A stretch of 64,000 nucleotides of DNA from the NCBI GenBank assembly GCA_033032175.1, contig CM065322.1, positions 1,302,001 through 1,366,000 on the forward strand, given 5' to 3'. Both the position numbers and the translations under genes were made by a program. Under the pieces are notes generated by a model. That model saw only the letters and a program-made list of their open reading frames with translations. It was not told where the DNA came from and ran no database searches. Shown in pieces: positions 1 to 13,272 of this stretch; positions within the stretch are counted from its first letter, which is position 1, and every line of letters starts with the position of its first letter. Source of the DNA: Saturnia japonica. Taxonomy: Eukaryota > Arthropoda > Insecta > Lepidoptera > Saturniidae.

Positions 1-2156
1 TGCTAATGCTTGTAATTTGAAATCAATCCCTACCACACATGCATTTGATAGCCTGTAACTATTAAAACTTGGGTGTTTTTAAGGTCCAACTTGATCATCA
101 AACGATTTCACCGGAAGTTAATGAATTAACTTTATCATCTGTGAATTTAGGAATTACATAAACTTTCAGTGTACAAAATTTCATCAAAATTGATTAAGAT
201 TGAGAACTAAAAAGGTTTTTATTAATTATTTTTTTTAACTATTTTTAAAAGTATTACTTTCTGATAATAATTCGTAGTGCCCATAATTAATTGACGAAAG
301 ACATAATATTGACGTGTACAAAATTCCATAAAAATCGGCCAAGCTGTTTTAAGGAAAAAATTATTATACTTTTTAATTCTTTTTTTTTTACTTATATACA
401 AACAGATTTTTTTTATGTCATATATGTAACATATAAAATTACAAATTTATTAAAATGTACTATTGAATTTAATACCTACATGTTTTTTTTTTGTTCGAGG
501 CCAAAAAATTATACTCCCTCTGAAGAGTTATATATATATATATTATATATATATATATATATATAAATACATTGTCGATTATACCACAATGTAAGACCAA
601 TGTAGCAAGCCATAGTTTATGGTGTCTAAGTGATTTCGTAACATAACGACCGGCCCCACAAAGGAAAGAATAAAACACAATATTAGCTAAAATACGTGTA
701 AAAGAATTGTTCAAACACGAGTAATTCATAATTAAGCCGTTGTTTATAAAGCCGACCTCACCGACACCAAGCCAAGTCGAAAGGCGGTGTTGCCAGCCGT
801 CCCACAATCGCCGGGACATCCCGTTTATAAAAACTAAAAAAAAGCATTGTTGTGAAAGGTTTGTGCAATCTATTAAAGGTCTCGTTACACTCGTTTCTTG
901 TTTCGAATTTGAAAAATATTGCCTTTAATTAAAGAACATGTAACTATAACTCAACTCGCCTCAATTTAAAAATTAATTCATTTCCTTACTCCAACAAAAA
1001 AACTATAGTTTCGGTAACTATTAAGTGAGCCTACTTAGTTTTATATAATTTTTATTAGACCTCGCTTTTTTAACGAATCATAAATTCGAGTTTTGAATTA
1101 CCTGAAATTCTGAGTGCCAAGGCTGGTAACCCTGGTGACAGGTTAGAGAGGAACAAACAGACGGACAAACAATGCGCCCACCCCATCCGGCGCATTATGT
1201 TGGGAACAAAAAGGTCTGATCAACGACAGATAAGTGCCCGTTGTCATAAGCTCGTGCAGTCGACGTGTGAAATAATAGTAGAGTTGTAGTATATATTGTA
1301 CTCTATTTTTATTATGTATATGCTAGCACTATTTTTGTCTATATTACTTTTATTAATCCAATGGAATGTATATTTCCACCGGAACACACTTTAATCAACG
1401 ACAAGTGCTACCCTCTACTAAAATACGTGTTATGCGTGAACCCCGGAACTTGCAAAATTTTCTAAAAATAACTGCCTTGAAACAAATGTTAGAATCTTTA
1501 TCAAAACTATAACAAAATAGTGTCAGTGTGGGTCAGTGCCTTGTTGAGAAGATCGAAGCTGAGCGATATGTCATACTATACTTTCATACAGAATATGTTC
1601 ATATACATCAAGAACATAACATAAGAACAATTTTGAGTCCTGATAAACGCACTTTCATTCACCCCTTTCATCGAACTATTCGGAGTGTTAGAATAGTTTT
1701 AGTTAATTAAATTAAAATCACGATGCACATGAAGGAAAAATAAATAAACCTTCCAAAGTGACTCGGCCCAGTGCGTCTCGCTTAGGAACATGAGGCAGTG
1801 TACTTACCGGCTGGCTAATAATGCTTTTTAATCTTATATATTCATGTTATTTTTATACAGGATTTTATACTTCACCTCTGACCCTTTATAGGCGACATAA
1901 AATTTTAAATGGACACATAAATGTAACAAATGATAAGGGATACCCACCAAAAATTTATGATCAATATAACCAGTCGTAAAAGTTTATAAATAGTACTTTT
2001 AAATATCTACTTTTTATCTTTTTACTCTTTACGTAAAGTCGTAAAAGTTTGTTAATAGTTTTTTATTATCATTTTACCTTGTAACACTAAATTAAGGCGC
2101 GTAAACAAATTTTATCAACAGATTATAATTTGTTTTTTTTTTTGGTTTTAAACAAG
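1..2156. other. AT-rich DNA without a supportable gene
   Basis: Apart from the TA microsatellite, I see only two ACAAAATTTCATCAAAAT / ACAAAATTCCATAAAAATCG phrases typical of degraded insect repeats (about 172-195 and 316-340), and a GC-rich patch at 745-825 ending in CCCGTTTATAAAA. Short frames here lack any gene-like feature. Confidence 0.5.
530..565. repeat. (TA)n microsatellite
   Basis: About 36 bases of alternating TA, broken once by a TATTAT interruption at about 541-545. Confidence 0.95.
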
Positions 2157-2345
2157 GCGGCCGGTGGCAAAGGACGCAAGAATGTTCGTTATTTTTACGA
2201 ACGCAGCATTAACGTTGAAAAACGAATGGAACTCGATCGTAAATGGTCAATCAGTAGCTATTTCGGATACCATCGAATATTGGTTAACGAAGCCAGTGAG
2301 CAATTAATACTAAAATTAAAAATAACCGAGCAGCTTCCGATTTGA
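2157..2345 (+). CDS. Possible terminal exon, unknown protein
   Basis: A long T run and TTTTAAACAAG make a plausible 3' splice site ending at 2156. From there a 62-codon frame reads AAGGKGRKNVRYFYERSINV and continues to TGA at 2343-2345. The stretch is richer in GC than its flanks, and an ATTAAA lies 32 bases after the stop. The encoded piece is basic, with no motif I recognise. I see no upstream exon, so this may equally be decayed transposon sequence. Confidence 0.22.
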   Translation, partial: AAGGKGRKNVRYFYERSINVEKRMELDRKWSISSYFGYHRILVNEASEQLILKLKITEQLPI

Positions 2346-2717
2346 CCGTTACCGGATCACTTTCTAAAGAAAATGAATTAAACGCCTAGTAGTTGTAACC
2401 GGCCGATCAGTTCATTAATCTGTATCGATTTTGTTTTAATTTTAAAAACTAAACGAGTTTTCGTTTAATTTTATCATTATTGTATTATTTATATTATACA
2501 TCCATGAAGAAACCAAAAAAAAGAAATCACGGTAACACCAATTCGCTATATGTACTAAAGACTTTCATATTTAATTTTATTCCACATATATACGGAAAAC
2601 TTAAATGAAAAATAACAAAATAAAGTTACCGGTAACGGCTATTTAAAGGCTATCAGAAATAGACGAGAAGTTAGATTGGTTGAAACTTACAAACAGAAAG
2701 AATATCGAATTACAGAT

Positions 2718-3064
2718 ACTAGCGGTCGCCCAATGATCCAAATTCGACCATCGACTTTTTGATCATAGACTATTTTCTGTTTGACATTTGCAGTATGAAC
2801 CTAAACAATGAATATTATATCACTTGCTGTCACTTTTCACCGAGTGACAATGTCAATATTTTGGGGGTCTGAATTTAATGGCACTGTTCGGGTTAGGATT
2901 CGCAGTATTAATTCATTTAATTGAATATATTAGTAACAGATATTATAGATAAATTTTAGCTTTCTGCACTTCTCCATATAAACTTTAACTATGCCCAATC
3001 TCAGTCTTCCGTGCACGCAATACGCTTAAAAAGGGACAAAGTTTTTGCTTCACGTATTAATATA
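2718..3064 (+). repeat. Dispersed repeat family A, near-complete copy
   Basis: It begins ACTAGCGGTCGCCCAA and ends CACGTATTAATATA, about 347 bp. The interior has TGACATTTGCAGTATGAACC and GTTAGGATTCGCAGTATTAA blocks shared with the other copies. Read on the minus strand it ends CGCTAGT. It has no coding capacity or inverted ends. The class is uncertain: a non-autonomous Helitron-like or LINE-derived element are both possible. Confidence 0.85.
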
Positions 3065-3477
3065 ATGATGATGATAATAAACATGTTTGTTTATTCTAAG
3101 TTCAGAAGCAGTAGAACTTATTAGACAAATCGTAGCTTTTATAAAATGAGTTGAATTGCCTACATGTTCTTAAAATACATATAACTATTCCGTCGATAAT
3201 TGGTGTTAACCGATAGCACGTAGAGGAGACGTGGACTTCTGAGAGAAATAGCGTACTCTTTAAGCAAATAAATGCTACTCGCGGGTTTTACATAGTCCAC
3301 GGCCCCTTTTTGAAAGAAATGTCGGGAAAAAGAAAGATATGCAAGGTGCCACTGTGAAGAATGATGCGAGTTTGAATACTAGGTGGTAGAGTAATATAAT
3401 TTTGTTGGAGTGGATCGCGACCAACATACACCCGTGGCACGACTAGGCGTGTCGCGTTGCGAGATCCGCCGGTTTAT

Positions 3478-3640
3478 ATTATCATCAGGTCCTATCAAGC
3501 TCCCTATCAACGTCCAACTAGCCAACTTTCGGGATTCCTTCAAGTATTCGCTACGTAGGTTTTACTTGGAACAGTTGAACATCGGCTAGATTTTTTATAC
3601 TAAAAACTCTTCCACTACTATCTTTTATAAATAAACATTG
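3478..3640 (+). pseudogene. LINE 3' fragment, same family as 44.9 kb
   Basis: It aligns by eye with 45930-46040: CTATCAACGTCCAACTAGCC, then the codons for FRDSFKYSLRRFYLEQLN and the TAG stop. The upstream part, 3400-3477, looks diverged or unrelated. Only the last roughly 35 codons of the RT protein are represented. Confidence 0.75.
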
Positions 3641-4056
3641 GACTGACTTTAACAACAATAAACAGATAAACAAACTTACGTATTTATTTAATGATCAATT
3701 AGTGTCGTTACAATCGACTAAAAACATTCTGATCGAATTATTGCTAAAAAAATACCGTTCAGATGTAAATACACCGTTGTAAAGAAATATATATTTTTAT
3801 TATAACAAGGAGGCTCGTTAACACAATAACTCTGAATATGACCAGGGTTGCCACTCTAGCGATACGCGTGTACATCTGTCTAAATCTTACGATCAAAAAA
3901 AATTGTAAAAAAATTAATACAAATAAAAAAAAACCTGTGCGGACGGCGCGGCGGAGCCCGCCAGGAACGAAGTTAAAAAAATATCTAAGAAGTAATATAT
4001 TATTTAGAAAGAATTTAATCCAATTCATAAAATCACATCGATGTAAGCTTTATTTA

Positions 4057-4440
4057 AACAATTAATAAAATTGAAATGTCTGTTTCTTAAAGTCAAAGTA
4101 ACAACAGCTTTTTACTCGGCGCATATGAAAGTATTTATTGAATCTATAACAAAAAAGCAATTTTAATTTTTTTTGGCAGTCTCTCTGTTTGTTCCGGGTA
4201 TTCTCCAAAACGGTTGGACTTATTTTAACGGGACTTTCACTGACGGATAGCAGATATGATAAGGAGTAACTTAGGCTACTTTTATTTTAGAAAAAGAGAG
4301 TTCCGCGCAAGTAAAGAAGAAACTGGTCATGGTGAATCAATTCGGGAGCTTAAATGGCTTATGCTGAGTAAACCATAAGAGATATTACAAATTATGCATG
4401 AGATTAAAAAGGGCAACTTAATTTTTTTTACACCCTTTAT
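4057..4440 (+). repeat. Dispersed repeat family B, 5' and middle part
   Basis: AATTGAAATGTCTGTTTCTT opens the copy; TGTTTGTTCCGGGTATTCTC and GGACTTTCACTGACGGATAG follow, then GTTCCGCGCAAGTAAAG. The copy stops before the GC-rich CTAGT end. Compare 26797-27380. Confidence 0.8.
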
Positions 4441-5137
4441 AGCTACTGAATCACGGAAATATCAACAATTTTCAATTTAATTCAATATTTATTGAGAAAT
4501 CAATTAATAAGAAGTCCAAAACTAGTGCGGGAATTTGAAAATATGTAGTTAAACGCAACGCCATTGGTCGACTGTGATTGTGACGTCAAAGTTTATAATA
4601 ACAAGCGAATAGTTTATAGTTGTTGGGTGTTTTTTGTCGGTGTAGCAACAAAATAGATTGTAACGGCTTAAAACCGATTTAGATAGTGACGAGTTTCTTT
4701 TCATAATTTTACATCACTTTTTTTCTAATGCCTTCACTTCTTATTACCTGGAAAAACGCTTTATCGCTTGCATTCCATGTAGTACCCTTCGCACATACGT
4801 TCAATACAGTACTTATAGCTTGTATTTTGCCCTGTTCCAAGATATTATATAATTATGTTATAGACATTATATAGAATGTCAAATGAGAAACCGGCAAAGT
4901 ATGAAATACATCTCCGATTTATTTCGAATATCACGTGAGAGCTTTTGGTACGATGTTAAATTTCATATGATCAAGCAAAAACATACATATAGGATTTAGT
5001 TTGCGAGAGAATTAAATATAATATAAATGGTTAATTCGAGTCCTGATTTTCATGATTATATTCGTCTGTTGAATTGGCCGAGCGGTCTGACGACCCGACT
5101 TGTACGTCCTATTGTATTAAAGTATGCACGTCATTTA

Positions 5138-5258
5138 TAATAATAGTGTCTTCTAAGGAACACCAACAATAAGCATTTTTTTCTTTAAAATATAAAACCT
5201 TGTGCTCGAACGAAGGCATCCTGTAGTCCACGTGAGCGAAGCCGCGGGCAAAGTTAGT
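5138..5258 (+). repeat. Family B 3' end fragment
   Basis: TTCTAAGGAACACCAACAAT through CACGTGAGCGAAGCCGCGGG to a TTAGTA end. It is the terminal third of family B alone. Confidence 0.78.
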
Positions 5259-5274
5259 ATATTACATAATTATA

Positions 5275-5525
5275 ATGTATACAGAATAACTGATAAACCA
5301 TTGAATGACTGAACGCGCGCCCATTTCGCTAGACCATCCTGAGGGGCCTCGCCCGGAGTGCATTGTTTTGCAATTTGGCGGCCGTCTGAGGTACGCTTAT
5401 ATAACCGGCCGTGCACGATGCTCGTTTCCTCAACTTGATACTCGCACGCACACACACTCGTAGATATTAAAAAGAGACAGAGAGAGAAAGTCGCATGTTG
5501 GGGGCATAACACTTTTTCCCTACGT
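5275..5525 (-). repeat. GC-rich dispersed element K with a TATA box
   Basis: On the minus strand: GTTATGCCCCCAACATGCGA, GTGTGTGTGCGTGCGAGT, CGGTTATATAAGCG, then CAATGCACTCCGGGCGAGGC and CCCCTCAGGATGGTCT. It matches 44578-44800 in order. It is much richer in GC than its surroundings and could be a promoter-bearing LTR or a retroelement 5' region. An 80-codon minus-strand frame across it is probably accidental. Confidence 0.7.
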
Positions 5526-7307
5526 GACCATTTCTATAAGCCAACTCTTACCGCAAACCGCATTAAGAATATGCAAAAAGTTTACTGATAGTTTTATATA
5601 ATCAAGTTATGTCACTACTTGGATAGGCAAAAAGAATGGAGTACCTCATCTCTCTAATTTATATTTTTCTTTTAAAATATAATAATTTGTCTAACGATCA
5701 GTACGTTGTTAGAGATACGTGGTGAGTAAACCGGTTCCTTCTATTGTGAACAAGCCATTATTTGCCTACAAGTGGGTCATTTATGTACTAATATTTATAA
5801 TATTGTATTATACCTGTTAACCCTAAAAGATTCCGGTAAATAATGACTAACGAAGCCGTGAGAGTTTACAGGATGTACTCGTAAATGGACCAAGCTGATC
5901 GAAAAGTATCGAGACGTGGGCGGCGCCTTGACAGGGACCACACGATAATCTGTTAAAAAATAATATCGCCTCACCATAATCGGAGTTTAATCCTTCATGA
6001 TGCAGTCTGAGTCATTCTTAAATTTATAAGCTTTTATATAACTCGCTATTTTAGTATGCATGGGTTAAATATTGAACTAAATTAACTACTTCCAATTAAA
6101 CGTTTAAGGTAAAATTTGGAATACTTATGTAATACAACACCTCAAGTAAACAAGATGTTCTCGTCGTGTTTAGATTTGTCGGATTGGTCTCTATAAGTAG
6201 GTACTACTTATAGTCCTAGGGTCAGAGTCTAACTATATATTATAATTATTTTTATTAAGCACAAAGGTTTTTGTACTATATAATTAAATTTTTGCGCGGT
6301 GGTCTGTATGTTAGATATTCATATGTAATATAAAAATAAGATTTCAAATAAATTAAAAATTATTAAAAACAAAACAAAATCCCGACTGGAAATAAGTACA
6401 TTTGACTAATATAAAAAAAACAAGCTCTATAATTTATGGGATTTTATTCGATTAAAAATGCACTATGGAATGTTTTATACTCAAGCAAATATTTACATTT
6501 ATATATTAATATTTAAATAGTTTTTTGTCGTGAGTACCTACTCTCGGGTAAAAAAGATTAGTAGTTTCTAATATATTGTACTGGAATATGCCGATTTATT
6601 TTCTTTTTAAATTACATTTTCGATTTTGTATTTTGCCAATGTAGTGGGCGTATTGGATTTAGAATTAATTGTTAAAATGGGTCAAGTATAATATATGCGC
6701 TGTTGGTGCTTCTTTAAAAAATAAATAAGCCTCTAATGAAATGAGAGTAGGCACTGAAATACAATAAATAAATAAAAAAAATCATTTACAAATCTAGGCG
6801 TATGGGAGATATTTTTAAGTTTAATTAAACTATATTATAAGGATATTAATGTTAAACATATTCTTTTTATTAAATTAATATAATAACATATTATTTTGTC
6901 CTTCGATAAAAAGATGTGGAAGACATATAAAATTCGGAATCTAATTAACAAACAATAATAAAATGCTTCTTTATTTTGATAATTGAAGATTACTACCGTT
7001 ATCACTTATCATAATTCAAGTCAAGCGCATAAGTCAAGTCAAGAATCATAATTGACGAATTCGGTATTATAAAGAATAGCTATATAATGCCTCAGTAAAA
7101 TTGTAATAAAATTGCAAATAGAGTTTTTGATGGCATTCCGAAAAGCTAATGTACACGCAATATATTTCACTTCAACCAGCCAGTTTATTTTGAATGAAGG
7201 CTCTTATGAACTTCATAACAGTACTAATGGTTCGAAAAAAGCCCAAACATCGAGAAGAGCTGATAAGAAACGCGATCTACAATTATGTAAGTACATACTA
7301 CATTAAT
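5526..7307. other. AT-rich DNA, nothing recognised
   Basis: No frame of interest and no repeat partner seen. About 6700-6780 has a TAAATAAATA-type A-rich end that may be an old retroelement tail. Confidence 0.5.
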
Positions 7308-7470
7308 TTCATATATCTCTTGTGGTTTATACAGCGTAAGCCAATTAAGCGCCTCAGAATCGTAATTTTTTCGAAACGATTTTTATTTGCGCGGAACCCT
7401 TTTTTTCTAAACTAAAAGTACCCTGAGTTACTACTTATAAAATCAGCTATCTGCCATAGAAAATCCCTTC
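7308..7470 (-). repeat. Family B fragment, inverted
   Basis: GTGGTTTATACAGCGTAAGC, GCGCGGAACCC and CTATCTGCCATAGAAA blocks match the complement of family B's middle section. Confidence 0.75.
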
Positions 7471-7879
7471 AATATTAATAAATATAATTATGATATATAA
7501 TTTTATTAGGTATTAAAGTATAAAATAATACAAAAAATTATAGAAAATTAGTATGAATGTGAATATACGTTTAAGCAGTCGCCCACAACCGAGGCGTGAA
7601 CATCCAAACAAATCCATACGCCGCGCCGCGCCGCCCGTCGTGTCATAATAATGGCCATGAAATTAATATCAAAACCAGTCCTACACATACATGTGATATT
7701 TTGCATACAATGCTGCTTTCTCTAGCCATAAATCATTTCACATTATACACTTAACACTTTCATCGTAATCGCATACTGCTTTCGGTGACTTATCTGATTT
7801 CGTTATCCACGCCTAAATAATTATTTTATGGTAGCATAGAGTATCAGCGTACTGCCGTTGAGATAAACGTTTATTATAA

Positions 7880-8165
7880 AACTCGTAAAATGAGTTTTTT
7901 ATCCGACTGTGAACAGGAGGGTTACGTTTTTCAAGTATGTATGTCTATTTCTTTGTCACGCTCTGTTGCCTAAACGGCTTGATGGATTTTAGCATACGAA
8001 GTGTATGATTCGTCTTAATTGTGGGAGTGACATAGGCTATATAATATTTAAGTACGAGGTCAGAAAATCAAATAAAAAGCAAAAATAGAATATTTTTATT
8101 CAAGTGTTTTTGATGCATGCGAGTTTTTTGTTTCCTTTTTAATAATTTAGCTTGTTTAATCCCTT
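7880..8165 (+). repeat. Dispersed repeat family E
   Basis: CAGGAGGGTTACGTTTTTCA, CTAAACGGCTTGATGGATTT, TCGTCTTAATTGTGGGAGTG and GTTTCCTTTTTAATAATTTA. The partner at 42868-43027 has the two ends but lacks the central 100 or so bases. Confidence 0.78.
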
Positions 8166-11100
8166 ATTTTATATTAGGTTTAAGCGCATGAGCGATTTGT
8201 CGCCTATACAAATAATATATAAACAGTTTGCTAGGAGAAGATGACCATAGTGTCGACCAAAATGGATTTATATAAACCGAAAAAGATGCATAGAAGAGCG
8301 CCTACGAACAAAACCTCGCTCCAGTGGCAAATTTGCAAGCACATAAGAACAAGGCGCACATACAAAAGACCGCAAATCTCCTAAATTAGCCACTCGCGTC
8401 GTGTCTTTTGACTAAGAGAAAGAACAAGCTAGCTAAACGTTGCAGATAGTGTACTTTTTTTTAAACTGAAACGCACCCCTTTTCACCATACGCTTATCCG
8501 CAGTGCAAGACATACACGCTTTGATTTACTATTCTATTGCATTAATTCCTTTCGATAAAACGTAGTCAGAGAGCCTTCCATTGATACCATTTTTAATTTA
8601 CAGAATAATGTCATCCATATGAACCGTTCAAACGTCTTGTGCACAAGAATTGCACCTCGGTCCGAAATCTCTGCGACGGTTCTCAAAAAGTCTAGACTGC
8701 AATAGCATTCTTCTTGTCTAAAGTAAATTTCAGATTATTTTCAATCTAGTACGTAGAAAATTAACATCGTTACTTCTAACTAAAGACGACATAAACTTAG
8801 CTACAATAAACAAACACTTAATAAATAATTAATTCAAAAGATAATACAAAGTGACAGATGAAGCACTCACAGCGGCCTTTCACCCAAATACCGTGGACAA
8901 TTTAAAATAAATGAGGTTAATAGCTAATCAGCTTTGAGAAGGACCCTGTAGAAACGAGAGCGTAGAACAGATTAAATTGTGATGACAAACGCGTTCAAAC
9001 CTCACTACTCGGTTACAGATCCGATTAATTAACGTTTCTAGTGAAAGTAAGGATTGACGAGCGCCATATATTGTGTGGATTAAATTTTCAATGATATTTT
9101 AATTATCATAAAACTACTTAACACCACAAAGCAGTCCTCTCCAGAGGAACAGGCATAATCACTGCACATTGACAATAGCAAAATATAGATTTTTACTAAT
9201 GATATTTTATTATGTAGATACGCCATTGCCGCTCTTTACATGCCATCGTGAATGGTGGACTTTTTAGATTTGATACTGGCGTGAGCGAGAAGAAACTGTT
9301 ATCCTTTTTTGACAACAGAATTTTCGCCTTACGCTGTGATTTCCTATCTCTTTTGTTTCAACATGATGATAACAAAATTGTAATGTTTTCGTTTTTAGTG
9401 AGAGTATAACACGTCTATTTATAAAACTTCATTGGTTTCCACATACAAGGATAGGTACGTGCCTAATGCTTCGTTAAAGTTATACTTCTTGTGGAGCGAT
9501 TAGTAGACGCTAACATTTTGGAGTTATTTTTGTTTTGTGATACCAAAGAAATGTATTCATTTTTATACTTGACGACTTTACATTCAGACCTGTGGATATG
9601 AGATTAACCTTCCGCATTCTAAACAATCTATAACAACAATTTTTGTTTTGTGATACCAAAGAAATGTATTCATTTTTATACTTGACGACTTTACATTCAG
9701 ACCTGTGGATATGAGATTAACCTTCCGCATTCTAAACAATCTATAACAACAAAAGAATTATTCACTAGAATGCAATTATTTATCGTGCGAGCTTAATAAA
9801 TCAAAATATATTTTATTATATACATATTTATCTTGTGAGATTGTATTTGTAGCAGCACGGCGAATTCGGGCCATCAGATTCCATCATATCCAGTGATTAA
9901 TACAGTCGACGATAAAGAAATTTGCATATAATTGTATATCACATTTGACATTCAACGGGTGAAAGTTATGGCTACTTTTTATAATTACGTATGTGAGAAT
10001 TTATTGAGTTGCAGTCAAAATGATGTATAAGATGCCTTAGGGACAGTAACGAAATGTCGTTACAATACGATACAAATACATCAACTGTATTGAGATTGTT
10101 AAATACATTGGTACCTAATTCGTATATTTTCGCATTTGAACTAAACTTAGCTTTGTATTGGATGCCGAAACACTTCCGTGCATTTTAGTTTGAATAGTGC
10201 CATAACTTATCAACTCTATAGGTGTAGATACGTTTTTACACGTAAGAGAGAGATAAATTTAAGTATGTCAAATGCAGTTTTGTAAAATGCTGTGTTTCAG
10301 TTTCGATATTATATTGACGGTTTCTTTAATCCTGTCACAGCAAAACTAATTCATCAGCTTTTGATAACAAATACGGTACGATTCAAAAATAGCGCCGACC
10401 GTATATGGAGAATTAGTTCCAATTTATATTAAAAAGTTAAATTTATATGCTCTGATAACTTTTACCGAAGATGTACCTATTTTTAAAGTTTGCAAGATAT
10501 TAGGACACAAGTGCCAGACTGGAAGACGATCACCATAAACCAGGTGCAATACCAGCGATGGTGGCACGTTTAATCATGTCACGTTCCGGGATCAGCCGTA
10601 ACCAAATGCCCAGTAATCAAGCGAAGCGAAGTGGTAGGAATCGTACTCGACTGCATTGCAATCAATTGACTCGTCACGTTAATTTTCTTTTGGTTTTTCG
10701 CGTTTTGGAATCAACCAGTGTATATCCAGGTGCCAAATTGCTTTGCAGGCCGGCATTAGAGTTACTTCATACAACATAGATAACGTCTATATTTAAATGA
10801 AAATATGCCAGTCCCGGTTTTGATCAAATTATTATCAATAAGGCTCCATGATGCGGACAAATCTTGCCTATCTAATGTCATGATCCAAGCAAGGACAATG
10901 TGTTGCCAACTTGCAGAAAAAATAATATAAAAACTGATTAAGATATAGCTAATAATAGATCTGTAAAGAAAAAAAACTTTACAAGTAACACTATCACACA
11001 AAACTAAATATGATAAAATAAATGTTTCAACAATGTTTGTCTGTATCGAAGGATATCTTTAAAACACAGCAGACTCACTAAAGGTCCACTCGCACGGACG

Positions 11101-13068
11101 CTTTTACATCGTCCGATAGAACAAAAACAAATAATATGTACTACCGTCCAAAGACTATAAGAGCGTATCTTAAATTTTTAGTTTAATTTATATCATAGCA
11201 ATAGAATAGACTACAGAATTATGCGCATAACGGCAAACCTAAATCATTTTTTTATACAGATTTATAAAATATTTTCTGAATCAGTAAGTACAGACGCAGA
11301 CGGTTGTTTTTGTTTGTATTTTTCTTCCGTTCTCGAATTACACTTATTTCAAAACCGAAATAGACGTATCTCCCTACAAACTTTTCGACATTTCTATGGT
11401 TTGAGTTTTAGTTAGATAGACACCTTTTTGCCTTACGACGCGAGCAGAATAGCAAACCATGTTATCTATCTATACCTATACAAACGAACGCAGTTTTGTA
11501 AAGCGTTTGCCTTTCCTCATATCAAAATTAAGACATAGTGCATGGATGCATGGGTAAACACTTTTAGAATTCCGCCTTTAGTACTGAAAATCATAAATTA
11601 CATTCATATCCATGCCACAAAACTTTGACAGGGTGTTTTGAACAAAATACCTATCTAGGTTAACTTGGATAGTATAATATTATCTAAATACAAAACTTCA
11701 TTCAAATCGTGGAAGCCGTTTTCGAAAAACCAATTACATAGAGGAATTGTTCAGTTAATAACGATATATAAATATGACAACACACGGACAAAATAAGTAT
11801 ACATACACTTCATATTATAAAAACAAAAGTGAAGTCATTTAAAAAACTAGTGAATGTATAAAAGCAGAAAAAACGCAACAATGGAAACCACAGGACCTAA
11901 TTAAACGCGGTCACGTGTAACAACCGTAAAATGTAAATTGAGAGATAAACGACATAACATTGTCTCTATCGTTTAAATTTATATATTAAAGGAGTAACAG
12001 AGAAGAGCGATAAAGACAATGTAAAAGCCAATCGTACATCCGGTTATGCTTTGGATTTAAATTACATAACTTTGTATTTCTATGAAGTACAGATGTATAA
12101 TAATATAATTATTATGTTTATTCATTAAGGTGAGGCGATTGAACCTATATGTAAAAGGAATAACTAATAAGCATGTTATTATACCAAAATATTATTTCAT
12201 ATCCCCACGAATAATTATATAGTTTAATATAAAGAAAGGACTTATAGTAAATCATATAAAAATTATGAAGTCTACCAATTTATACAAATTAAAGCAAATT
12301 AATATCATAGAAACCAATCGCAGGCGGTTGAAAATTTTCCGTTTTCCTGCAATACCTCCTGAGGCTACCGTTCTCTCAACCTCATTGGCTACTTGAAGAC
12401 AATTACGTATTTAGTGACAACACAAATCATTGCATTTACCTTGACTTAATCATACAATCGTTTACTTAACCATTGTCTAACTGCCTGACACTGTTGAGAA
12501 TGTTTGAATTACTTATAATATAATCTCAGATATTATTATCTTTATAGACGAACTAAGAGGTATAAACAATTAAAAAGATATAAGAGCAGGTATAGTAACT
12601 ATATGTCAAAGTTCTTAGAAAGATCTCAATAAAATGTATAAAGGAGATAAAATGGGTATAAGTATTAGGTATTAGTTACGTTCTGCATAAAAGCGTAATA
12701 AAGGTTGAGTAAACATCATAGTTGTAATATCAGTAAAAAATTATAAAATTTTATTAATAAACCTTAGTAAAAGTAGTCTCAGAATATTACTAGAAATATG
12801 TTACAAATTTCGTACATATTTCGCACAACAATAATACAACATACGAATAATCTTGAAGTTAGTACAAAACACAAATTTACAATGAATGAAATATTTGCCA
12901 CGATCGCTTTATGTATAAAAGAATATGTGTTTTTTACATTAAAGTTATATAAATATACAAAAACGATTAATAAATATATCGAACAAGATTTAAAAAAAAT
13001 TATAAGTACGTGGAACAACAACATCGGTTTTAAAAATAGGTATTTTTAAAATATAGTGAATGAAGGAA
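8166..13068. other. Unannotated stretch apart from the 9.5 kb duplication
   Basis: Short frames at 10558-10779 and 12779-13049 lack splice context or motifs. I see no repeats with partners in the window and no RNA gene. Confidence 0.5.
9526..9751. repeat. Exact tandem duplication, two 113-bp units
   Basis: Units 9526-9638 and 9639-9751 are identical base for base as far as I can compare them, starting ATTTTTGTTTTGTGATACC and ending CTATAACAACA. There is no terminal structure, TIR or poly-A, so it looks like segmental tandem duplication rather than insertion. No divergence means it is very recent, or an assembly artefact. Confidence 0.95.
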
Positions 13069-13272
13069 CTATGACAAGACCTTGAGGTACTCCGCTATCG
13101 AGTCACGAAATCACATAAACACAAAACATCTAACACGTGACGAGATAACTTCCATTCCATTTGTGAATCAGTTTAAATCTTTAATAAATATTTTTCTCGA
13201 CATTAACAAAGCTAAAAATAATAAAACATAATTATCATTAACCCTGTCAAAGGCGTTAGTAAAATCCAAGGG
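13069..13272 (-). pseudogene. Non-LTR reverse transcriptase palm fragment, heavily decayed
   Basis: Read on the minus strand, one frame begins LDFTNAFDRVND, the F-x-x-AFD-x-VNH motif around the first catalytic Asp of non-LTR RTs. About 190 bases further on, another frame gives SGVPQGLVI, the GVPQG motif. The spacing is about right for an RT palm. In-frame stops and a frame change lie between them. No YADD can be found further on, so the fragment ends there or has decayed. It is too short to assign a clade. Confidence 0.65.

Noticed and set aside
469..819. 116-codon minus-strand frame
   Set aside because: It ends inside the TA microsatellite and its composition follows the AT-rich DNA; no domain, splice or start context.
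5078..5115. GGCCGAGCGGTCTGACGACC, resembling the D-arm region of tRNA-Leu or tRNA-Ser
   Set aside because: No anticodon arm, B box or closing acceptor stem follows, so it is at most a SINE scrap.
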